Assembly (NCBI GenBank): GCA_031280075.1
Contig: JAITHG010000220.1
Location: forward strand, 1-7,064
DNA length: 7,064 bases
Direction: 5' to 3'
Origin: Eubacteriales Family XIII. Incertae Sedis bacterium
Lineage (GTDB): Bacteria; Bacillota_A; Clostridia; Peptostreptococcales; Anaerovoracaceae
The translations under genes and the position numbers were made by a program. Shown one piece after another: positions 1 to 5,387 of the stretch. A model generated the notes under the pieces. It was not told where the DNA came from, did no database searches, and was given only the letters and a program-made list of their open reading frames with translations. Each line of letters begins with the position of its first letter. The stretch's first letter is position 1.

Positions 1-1
1 G

Positions 2-421
2 GACTTGAACAAAAAGCACCATCTCGTGCGGACGGATGCGCTGAGCTGGCGCATGCTCCTGATCCTCCTGACCTTCATCCTCATCGCCATCGGGAAACTG
101 ATCACGGGCGCGCACTCCCTGTCCCAGGCACGGGAGCTGTTCTCGGCGATGTTTTCAGAGTACAACCCTTGGATTTTCTTCGACGGGGGCATCTACGAGC
201 TGGGTCTTGCCTTCCAGGATTTCTGGATCCTCGTCGTCTCCCTCATCGTCCTGTTCGTCGCCGACCTGATCCGGGAGCGGGGCATCCGCATCCGGGAGGC
301 GCTCGACCGGCAAAACCTGTATTTCCGCTGGCTCATCAGCATCCTCGCCATCTTCGCCGTCATCCTCTTCGGGGTCTACGGCACGGGGGTCGCGCAGGAC
401 TTCATCTACCAGCAGTTCTGA
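2..421 (+). CDS. MBOAT family membrane-bound O-acyltransferase (DltB/AlgI-like), C-terminal part
   Basis: The reading frame is open to the left edge, so this is the 3' end of a longer gene; the TTG at position 5 is only an internal codon. About 139 residues remain. Three hydrophobic membrane segments are visible, at roughly residues 18-34, 70-88 and 110-127. The tail ends in FGVYGTGVAQDFIYQQF, closely resembling the conserved C-terminal FG-YG-----FIYFQF signature of the AlgI/DltB branch of MBOAT proteins. Family members move acyl groups (acetyl, D-alanyl and others) across the cytoplasmic membrane onto extracellular polymers. The catalytic histidine of the family lies upstream, outside this window, so activity cannot be judged. 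The stop is 12 bases before the next gene, an SGNH-type protein, which is the usual MBOAT partner. Family assignment is fairly sure; the donor and acceptor are unknown. Confidence 0.85.
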   Translation, partial: DLNKKHHLVRTDALSWRMLLILLTFILIAIGKLITGAHSLSQARELFSAMFSEYNPWIFFDGGIYELGLAFQDFWILVVSLIVLFVADLIRERGIRIREALDRQNLYFRWLISILAIFAVILFGVYGTGVAQDFIYQQF

Positions 422-430
422 TCGGGGGCG

Positions 431-562
431 GGCATGGCAGAAGACAGGGCAGAACACATGACAGAAGGCATGGCAGAAAACAGGGCGGCAGCCGTGGCGG
501 AAGGCAAAGCGCAAGCCGGGGCGGAACCCAAGGCGAAAGCCGGGGTCGAACCCAAGTCGAAA
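431..562 (+). repeat. In-frame 24-bp (12-bp half-unit) tandem repeat encoding the SGNH protein N-terminus
   Basis: Successive units start at 431, 455 (a 12-bp half unit), 467, 491, 515 and 539. The last two 24-bp units differ at only three positions, and the earlier ones are more diverged. Because 24 is a multiple of three, the array stays in frame and encodes a degenerate eight-residue unit: GMAEDRAE, HMTE, GMAENRAA, AVAEGKAQ, AGAEPKAK, AGVEPKSK. Charge drifts from acidic at the start to basic next to the membrane segment. The same ATGGCAGAA word recurs at 434, 470 and 1694, the last just ahead of the lipoprotein gene. Confidence 0.8.
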
Positions 563-1663
563 GCCGACACCCACCGAAGAGGGTCTGCATGGATCGCGAA
601 GACCGTCGCGCAGACCGCCCTCTTCCTGCTCTGCTGTCTGCTTGCGTATGGGCTCGTCTCCTCATGGATCGTCCCGCAGGACGGGACTGCCTACCGCTCG
701 GATGCATACAAGCGGCTGCAAAAGAACAGCGTGGATGCCCTCTTCATTGGCGCGAGCACCTACTGGGACGCCATCTCCCCGATGGTCATGTGGCAAAAAT
801 ACGGCGTGACGGGCTACGTGTTCGCCTCGAGCAACTGCCCGCCCCAGATCCAGTACCTCATGCTCGAGGAAGCGCTCAAGACGCAGCAGCCGAAGGTCGT
901 CTTCCTCGCGCCGCAGTTCCTCTCCCGCAGGGGGCAGAGCGAGGATCTCCTGCGCATCACGCAGGGGATGACAAACCGCAGCCTCAGCATCGAAAAAGTG
1001 GAGACGGCGCTGGACATCGCGCGCGACGTGGACAGGCGGTTTGGGATGTACGCCCTCGCCCCCCTGCTCGCCTACCACGACAAGTGGAAGAGCATCCAAG
1101 AAGTCACTTTCGTGCACGAGTCGCCGGAGATCACGATGGGGCAGCGCTGCTGGTACTTCTACCACATTCCACTGACGGGAACAACGGAGGGCATCATCTC
1201 AAAGGGCGAGAAGGAGTTCAAAAAGGCGACGAAGTACAATCAGACTGCCATCAAATATTATAAGAAATCCATCGAACTGTGTCGATCGAGGGGCATCGAG
1301 GTCGTCTTCGCGACCATGCCGCTCTACCACAACTATGTCAACCATGAAGCGCTCCGGGACTTTGCAAAGCAGGAGGGCGTGACCTACCTCAACTTCAACG
1401 ATCCGGAGCATCTGCGCGCCATGGACATCGACCATGCGACGGAGTGGCGGGACAAGCTTCACCTGAACTTCTGGGGGGCAGTCCGCTTTTCCGAATACTT
1501 CGGCGCGCTGATCCGGGAGCAGTACGGTGTCCCGGATCGGCGGGAGCGCGGGGATGCCGTCGCGGAGGAGCAGCGCAGCTACTATGCGCGGTACTACGAG
1601 CAGTACGGGGCACTGTTGCCCGGCGTGCTCACACCGCCTGACAAAGTGCTGCAGACGGGATGA
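434..1663 (+). CDS. Membrane-anchored SGNH hydrolase-like acyltransferase partner of MBOAT (DltD/AlgX-like)
   Basis: This is a 409-residue protein. Residues 1-46 form a charged octapeptide repeat, residues 55-80 one membrane segment (type II anchor), and the rest an extracytoplasmic SGNH-like domain. The nucleophile block reads LFIGASTYWDAISP, with the likely catalytic Ser108 in GAS. Near the C-terminus, Asp340-Lys-Leu-His343 followed by LNFWG fits the DxxH Asp-His pair. Such proteins occur next to MBOAT genes and are thought to complete or aid acyl transfer to polysaccharide (DltD, AlgX/AlgJ, PatB types). The start at 434 follows a purine-rich GGGGGCGGG stretch. No other ATG lies in frame between the repeat and the anchor, although GTG starts inside the repeat are possible. 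The 46-residue repetitive cytoplasmic tail is unusual and its DNA resembles an expanded intergenic repeat. The exact reaction is unknown. Confidence 0.8.
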   Translation: MAEDRAEHMTEGMAENRAAAVAEGKAQAGAEPKAKAGVEPKSKADTHRRGSAWIAKTVAQTALFLLCCLLAYGLVSSWIVPQDGTAYRSDAYKRLQKNSVDALFIGASTYWDAISPMVMWQKYGVTGYVFASSNCPPQIQYLMLEEALKTQQPKVVFLAPQFLSRRGQSEDLLRITQGMTNRSLSIEKVETALDIARDVDRRFGMYALAPLLAYHDKWKSIQEVTFVHESPEITMGQRCWYFYHIPLTGTTEGIISKGEKEFKKATKYNQTAIKYYKKSIELCRSRGIEVVFATMPLYHNYVNHEALRDFAKQEGVTYLNFNDPEHLRAMDIDHATEWRDKLHLNFWGAVRFSEYFGALIREQYGVPDRRERGDAVAEEQRSYYARYYEQYGALLPGVLTPPDKVLQTG

Positions 1664-1747
1664 GGGCAGCATCATAACGCGACGGGAACAGCAATGGCAG
1701 AATGGGACAAGGCAGAAAGCTGCAATGACAGGATGGAGCGGGACAAT

Positions 1748-2236
1748 ATGAAACGACGACAGAATCGATGCATGGTGGGCATCCTTTGCCTCTTCCTCGC
1801 ATGCCAGGGGGTAGGTTTTGCCGCCTGTTCGGCGGACACGGGCAACGGCACGGGGCTGCCTGCCACCGCCACCGTGCAGACGGAGAAGAGCGAGAATTTC
1901 AAGGGTTTCGAGGCATCGATGAACGGGGCGGGCATCGCCTTCGAGAAGCAGGAGATGCGGAAGATGGCGGGCAAGATCGGGGCGCGGTGCGGCGCGCGGT
2001 ACGGCTTCCCGGGCGAGGGCAGCCTGCGCGTTTTCCAGTTTGAGCCGTCGAACGAGAATTATATCAAGATCTACAACCGCAAGCGCGTTACCCTCCCGGA
2101 TGGCGAGGGGGGCGGGACGACGGACGACCCGGTCGTCGCCTACAAAGGGGTCGTCGTCATTGTGGAGGGTTTTCAGGATGCCGGGCTGGTCAAGCAGATC
2201 ATGGCGCTTGTCTCCGACATCTGGTATGGATCGTGA
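1748..2236 (+). CDS. Small putative lipoprotein, function unknown
   Basis: The protein is 162 residues from the ATG at 1748. This start is preferred because a GGAG lies 9 bases upstream and because it begins directly with a basic n-region (MKRRQNR) followed by a hydrophobic stretch. Starting at 1694 would put 18 extra charged residues, encoded by repeat-like DNA, ahead of the signal peptide. FAAC at residues 24-27 fits a lipobox with Cys27 as the lipidation site, so the mature protein should be membrane-tethered outside the cytoplasm. The mature part (FKGFEASMNGAG, then FQFEPSNENYIKIYN, then a hydrophobic VVAYKGVVVIVEGF segment and a short C-terminal helix) matches no family I recognise. It sits 84 bases behind the SGNH gene on the same strand, so it is probably co-transcribed and may assist the MBOAT/SGNH pair; that role is only inferred from position. 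Confidence 0.65.
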   Translation: MKRRQNRCMVGILCLFLACQGVGFAACSADTGNGTGLPATATVQTEKSENFKGFEASMNGAGIAFEKQEMRKMAGKIGARCGARYGFPGEGSLRVFQFEPSNENYIKIYNRKRVTLPDGEGGGTTDDPVVAYKGVVVIVEGFQDAGLVKQIMALVSDIWYGS

Positions 2237-2427
2237 GCGGCAAGCGAACGACCAGGCTCTGCCGCCACGACGGATCGGCAAAGCCTAGTTATACGGGCGA
2301 TACCGTAGGGGCAGGCGACCGGGGCGGCCGCCACTACAGATCAGCAGGATCTAACTATACAGGCAAAACCGTAGGGCGGGAGACCGGGGGCGGGCACCCC
2401 GGCAAATCGGAGGTTGATCGAGGATGA
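2233..2427 (+). CDS. Possible small repeat-encoded ORF linking lipoprotein and GNAT genes
   Basis: A GTG at 2233 overlaps the lipoprotein stop (GTGA). The 64-codon frame stays open and its TGA overlaps the ATG of the next gene (ATGA), an arrangement typical of translational coupling on both sides. It would encode a small hydrophilic, glycine-rich protein with two imperfect 22-residue repeats (SAKPSYTGDTVGAGDRGG and SAGSNYTGKTVGRETGGG). No domain is recognised and there is no clear ribosome binding site of its own. The more conservative reading is a non-coding intergenic repeat that happens to be open in this frame, as GC-rich DNA often is. Coding status is therefore doubtful. Confidence 0.2.
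   Translation: MSGKRTTRLCRHDGSAKPSYTGDTVGAGDRGGRHYRSAGSNYTGKTVGRETGGGHPGKSEVDRG
2275..2406 (+). repeat. Two-copy imperfect tandem repeat, 66-bp period
   Basis: Copy one (2275-2340) and copy two (2341-2406) share TATAC-GGC----ACCGTAGGG and a following GACCGGGG-like block. Each is preceded by GAT. The CGTAGGGGC...GACCG core is related to the hairpin element near 5432-5456, seen there in the opposite orientation. This fits a dispersed GC-rich intergenic repeat family. It fills nearly all of the 187 bases between the lipoprotein and GNAT genes. Confidence 0.65.
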
Positions 2428-3269
2428 CTGGAATGACTACAGGGATGGAAAAAGTTGTGAGCGCTGCCCATGTGGAGCGCTTGGTCAAGGAAGCGTATGA
2501 GGGCAGGAAAGGCGTCCGGACGAACTGCTTCATGTTCGCGGACAAGCTGAACGGCTATGCGGACGACGGGCGGCTTTTTTATGAGACGCATGGGGACGGG
2601 CTGCTGCTGCTGCTCGACATGGACGATTTTTACATCCTCTACTACCATATCAGACCGGACGCGGAGCTGGATTTTGTACAGAAGGACAAGCCTGTCATCA
2701 TCGAGTTCCACGACTCCGAGCATCGGCACAACAAGCAGAACGACGCAATGATCCCCTATTTCGAGGCGGCTGGCTTCCGGCACCACAACACGATCAAGCG
2801 CATGACGCGGGAATACGACCAGGCTGCCATCGACGAGCTCTTGGCGCAGGAGGACGGTCCCTACGAGGTCATCACGGCGCGCCCCGAGCATTACGGGACG
2901 ATCATGGACATGCTCTACAGCGCCTTCGACCCGGTGAAGAACCTCTTCCCTCCGCGCGCCGACATCCAAAGATCGCTCGAGGCAGGGGAGTTTCTCTGCG
3001 TCCTCGACGAGGCAGGGAAGGTCATCTGCGAAGTGCAGGTCGTCTACGAAGACAGCTCCTTCTACATGCTCTACGTCGTCACTGACCCCGCCTGGCGCGG
3101 CAAGAACCTCTCCTGGCAGATCCGCAAGGTCGCGACCCTGCGCGCCTGGGAGATGGGCATCAAGAAGCGCACGGGATGGGCGCTCTCGGACAACACGCCC
3201 GGCATCCGCGCCGCCGAGAAGACGGGGCTGCGCTTCGACGGTGCCTTCACGCTGCATTATATCAAATAA
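2424..3269 (+). CDS. GNAT family acyltransferase with a second, N-terminal GNAT-like half
   Basis: The protein is 281 residues. The C-terminal half (about 147-281) looks like a GNAT domain: a beta strand LYVVTDPAWRGKNLSWQIRKVA carries the acyl-CoA-binding motif A (RGKNLS at 225-230), and ALSDNTPGIRAAEKTGLRFDG (253-273) matches the N-terminal end of motif B with the usual Asn and the Y/EK-GF-type turn. The N-terminal half (about 1-130) also has GNAT-like strands (GLLLLLDMDDFYILYYHI) and ends in EAAGFRHHNTIKRM, reminiscent of a closing GNAT strand, so this may be a tandem GNAT with one degenerate copy. The start at 2424 has GGAGG ten bases upstream; the ATG at 2445 is less well placed. The acceptor is unknown. 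Position in the operon suggests acylation of a sugar, amino acid or carrier-bound intermediate (inference). Confidence 0.75.
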   Translation: MTGMTTGMEKVVSAAHVERLVKEAYEGRKGVRTNCFMFADKLNGYADDGRLFYETHGDGLLLLLDMDDFYILYYHIRPDAELDFVQKDKPVIIEFHDSEHRHNKQNDAMIPYFEAAGFRHHNTIKRMTREYDQAAIDELLAQEDGPYEVITARPEHYGTIMDMLYSAFDPVKNLFPPRADIQRSLEAGEFLCVLDEAGKVICEVQVVYEDSSFYMLYVVTDPAWRGKNLSWQIRKVATLRAWEMGIKKRTGWALSDNTPGIRAAEKTGLRFDGAFTLHYIK

Positions 3270-3318
3270 GCACCTGTTTCAAACCGGGGTTGCCCACCTG
3301 CCATCAGCCTGTGGCGGC

Positions 3319-4893
3319 TTACCCCATCATCGCCCGTAGCTCGTTCATATCCGGCTTCCCGTTGAAGGCGAGCGGCATGTCCGCAAGCCCGACGAACTTA
3401 CGCGGGATCATGTGGGCGGGCAGCACCTCGCGCAGGTAGACGGCGACCTCCTTCCGATCCGGCTGCCCGACGTAAAACAGCCAGATCTGCTCCTTCTCCT
3501 TGTCGTACAGGCAGACCCCGGTGCTCATGCCGGGCATCTTGATGACGGTACTCTCGATCTCCGACAGCTCAATCCGGTGCCCCATATGCTTGATCTGGTT
3601 GTCCATGCGCCCGTGATAGAGCAGGTTGCCGTCCGGGGCATACGAGCCGATGTCGCCCGTCCGGTAGATGCGCTCCATGAAGATGTCGTTGCCTGGGTTT
3701 TGCACGAAGACCCGCTCTGTCAGATCCGGTGCCCGGTAGTAACCGGCGGCGACGAAGGAGCCAGCAATGGCGATCTCCCCGCGCACGCCGCTCCCCCGCG
3801 CCTCGCCCTGTGTCCCGGCGCAGGTCTTCCCGTCCTCGCCGAGCAGGAGGATGTTCACGTTGGGGAAGGGGATGCCGATGGGCAGTTCTTCGTCCGGCTC
3901 AACGATGTGGTCGACCGTATAATAGGTGTCCGAGGCAGTCGCCTCCGTCGGTCCGTAGTGGTTGACGAAGAGTGCGCCCGGCAGCTCGTCCTGCCACAGC
4001 CTCAGGTGCTTGCAGTGCAGCACTGATCCCGTGAAGAAGACCTTGTCCACTGTCTCGAGCTTCCGCTCGGCAAACACGCCCGTCTTTGAACAGAGCGTCA
4101 GGGCGGGGGATGCCCAGCACAGCGCGCTCACGCGCATTGCGTTCAGGTAGTCGAAGAGGCGCACCGGCTGCGCAAAGAGCGTCTTGGGGGTGAACACCGT
4201 GCGCGCGCCCGTCCGCAGGGGCAGATAGGTGTCCTTGATCCCCTCCACGTAGTCGAGCGGTGCCTGGTTGCCGTAGACTTCCCGCTCGCCGAGACCGAAG
4301 CAGGAGGCAAACGCCTCCGTCAGCGCGATGATGTTGCGGTGGGAGAGGACGACCCCCTTCGGCGTGCCCGTCGAACCGGACGTGAAGATGACGCATGCCG
4401 CGTCTGTGTCGAGCGTCAGCGCCCTGCGTTCATGCAGCAGCCCCCCGTCCGCCTCCTCCCGGAGCAGGTCGCCCGCGTGCAGCAGGGTCGACTGCGCGGC
4501 AGCGGCGCGCACGGATTCCGGCTCGTTGCCGTCCGTGATGAGCAGGTCTGCGCGCACTACCTCCATGATGAGCGTCAGCCGGTAGGCGGGCATGTCCGCG
4601 TCGAGCGGGATGTAGTGGCAGCCTGCCGCGAGCACGCCGAGGTAGATGGCAGGCGTAAGGATGCCCTTCTCCGAGAACACGATGACGGGCGACTTCGCAT
4701 CGACGCGCCGGGCGACTGCCGTTCCGATGGCGCGCGCGCGTGCGGAGAGCTCCGCAAAGCTCGTCTCGCCCTCCGCGTCCTGGAAGGCGATGCCATCGGG
4801 CCACTCCGAGGTGGCGTGGTCTAGGTATTCCAGTGCGTTGATCACGTTCATTGTGTTTTTTGTATCCATTGCATTTGTTCTATTCGCCGCCAT
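3319..4893 (-). CDS. Stand-alone AMP-forming adenylation enzyme (DltA/NRPS A-domain-like ligase)
   Basis: The 524-residue protein contains the full set of adenylate-forming core motifs: P-loop FTSGSTGTPKG (170-180), YGPTEAT (313-319), YRTGD (410-414), GRMDNQIKHMGHRIE (428-442) and the C-terminal catalytic lysine in NGKPD (Lys513). Family members activate a carboxylic or amino acid with ATP and transfer it to a carrier-protein phosphopantetheine. There is no fused carrier domain; a separate carrier gene lies divergently next to it, as in DltA/DltC pairs. The substrate-pocket region reads PLDYVEGIKDTYLP, which differs from the FDxSxxD pattern of DltA and common A-domains, so the substrate is not predictable. 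The start at 4893 follows AGGAAGG with a 7-base spacer; ATGs at codons 9 and 15 are alternatives. It converges on the GNAT gene with a 49-base gap. Confidence 0.9.
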   Translation of the reverse strand: MAANRTNAMDTKNTMNVINALEYLDHATSEWPDGIAFQDAEGETSFAELSARARAIGTAVARRVDAKSPVIVFSEKGILTPAIYLGVLAAGCHYIPLDADMPAYRLTLIMEVVRADLLITDGNEPESVRAAAAQSTLLHAGDLLREEADGGLLHERRALTLDTDAACVIFTSGSTGTPKGVVLSHRNIIALTEAFASCFGLGEREVYGNQAPLDYVEGIKDTYLPLRTGARTVFTPKTLFAQPVRLFDYLNAMRVSALCWASPALTLCSKTGVFAERKLETVDKVFFTGSVLHCKHLRLWQDELPGALFVNHYGPTEATASDTYYTVDHIVEPDEELPIGIPFPNVNILLLGEDGKTCAGTQGEARGSGVRGEIAIAGSFVAAGYYRAPDLTERVFVQNPGNDIFMERIYRTGDIGSYAPDGNLLYHGRMDNQIKHMGHRIELSEIESTVIKMPGMSTGVCLYDKEKEQIWLFYVGQPDRKEVAVYLREVLPAHMIPRKFVGLADMPLAFNGKPDMNELRAMMG

Positions 4894-4995
4894 TTCGTTT
4901 CCTTCCTTTTCTCATGCTACTGCCGTCTACGACGGATTGGGTTTCCTGTCATTTCCCTAAGCGCTGGATTGCTTCGTCACTTCGTTCCCCTTATA

Positions 4996-5004
4996 TTTAT
5001 ACCA
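4996..5004 (-). promoter_or_regulatory. Extended -10 promoter for the adenylation gene
   Basis: On the minus strand this reads TGGTATAAA, a TGn extended -10 with a TATAAA hexamer. No good -35 is seen at 17 bases, which is acceptable for extended -10 promoters. Transcription would begin roughly 95-100 bases before the ATG at 4893, leaving a leader of that size. Confidence 0.5.
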
Positions 5005-5032
5005 TACTCCTTGTTTCGATTATATGGTATAA
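4997..5032. promoter_or_regulatory. Perfect 10-bp inverted repeat spanning the divergent promoters
   Basis: TTATACCATA (4997-5006) and its exact reverse complement TATGGTATAA (5023-5032) flank a 16-base spacer. Each arm contains one of the two extended -10 boxes, so the symmetry may simply reflect two facing promoters, or it may be an operator that controls ligase and carrier together. Confidence 0.5.
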
Positions 5033-5033
5033 T
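5025..5033 (+). promoter_or_regulatory. Extended -10 promoter for the acyl carrier protein gene
   Basis: The plus strand reads TGGTATAAT, a consensus TATAAT with the TGn extension, about 44 bases before the carrier-protein ATG. The surrounding DNA is AT-rich, in sharp contrast to the rest of the window. A TTGTTT at 5011 is too close (11-base spacer) to be its -35. Confidence 0.6.
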
Positions 5034-5076
5034 TGCGGTCGGAATTGGCTATATGTACAGGAAGGAGCATTGCCCT

Positions 5077-5304
5077 ATGGAAAAACTGCTGGAAATCCTT
5101 GAGGATTTCAGACCGGATGTCGACTTTGTGAAAGAGGAGAGCCTCATCGATGACAAAATCTTCGACTCCTTCGATGTCGTCACCCTCGTGGGGGAAATCC
5201 GCGAGGCATTCGATGTCGAGATCGGCGTGAACGACCTCGTCCCCGAAAACTTCAACTCGGCTCAGCGCATCTGGGCACTGGTCGAGCGTCTGCAGAACGA
5301 GTAA
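5077..5304 (+). CDS. Acyl carrier protein, DltC-like
   Basis: This is a 75-residue acidic helical protein, typical in length for a stand-alone carrier protein. The phosphopantetheine site is in IFDSFDVVTLVGEI, with Ser31 as the modified serine in the DSF version of the DSL motif. Helix III and the C-terminal helix (IWALVERLQNE) follow at normal distances. The start at 5077 is chosen because AGGAAGGAG lies 9 bases upstream; the frame is open further up to 4969, but that region contains the promoter. It shares the promoter region with the divergent adenylation gene, its probable loading enzyme, by analogy with DltA/DltC. It would carry the activated acyl or aminoacyl group to the membrane transferase. 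Transcription probably ends at the hairpin at 5467-5496. Confidence 0.9.
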   Translation: MEKLLEILEDFRPDVDFVKEESLIDDKIFDSFDVVTLVGEIREAFDVEIGVNDLVPENFNSAQRIWALVERLQNE

Positions 5305-5315
5305 GGCACCCTAGC

Positions 5316-5387
5316 CTCAGGGGCTTCAGTCATCCCGGCATCACGACCTTCAGGCATCCGGGCATCATGATCACCGGGCATCCGGGC
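5316..5387 (-). repeat. 24-bp degenerate tandem repeat, three copies
   Basis: Copies lie at 5316-5339, 5340-5363 and 5364-5387. Copies two and three share ATCA-GA-C---GGCATCCGGGC on the plus strand; copy one is more diverged. The 13-base word GGCATCCGGGCAT occurs at 5353 and 5377, exactly 24 bases apart, and a weak fourth copy may start at 5388. It lies downstream of the carrier-protein gene and inside the extended lyase frame of the opposite strand, where it encodes MPGCPVIMMPGCLKVVMPG. Confidence 0.6.

Noticed and set aside
431..562. CRISPR array
   Set aside because: Units are contiguous with no unique spacers, in frame with a coding region, and no cas genes are present.
169..1263. Long open frame on the plus strand overlapping the MBOAT and SGNH genes
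   Set aside because: It lies in another frame of two well-supported genes and is rich in Arg, Pro, His and Gly, as expected for a shadow frame in GC-rich DNA.
1199..2281. 360-codon minus-strand open frame
   Set aside because: Antisense shadow of the SGNH and lipoprotein genes, no recognisable motif, low-quality composition.
2355..3257. 300-codon minus-strand open frame
   Set aside because: Antisense to the GNAT gene, whose motifs are clear; Val, Asp and Arg-rich composition fits a shadow.
3270..3318. Terminator between the converging GNAT and adenylation genes
   Set aside because: Only a 4-bp GCCA/TGGC pairing and no T-tract on either strand; not convincing.
4923..4935. CCGTC-TAC-GACGG stem in the adenylation gene leader as an attenuator or riboswitch
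   Set aside because: The stem is only 5 bp, with no T-tract and no recognisable aptamer.
4969..5076. N-terminal extension of the carrier protein
   Set aside because: The extension would be translated from the promoter region itself. The ATG at 5077 has a strong ribosome binding site and gives the normal carrier-protein length.
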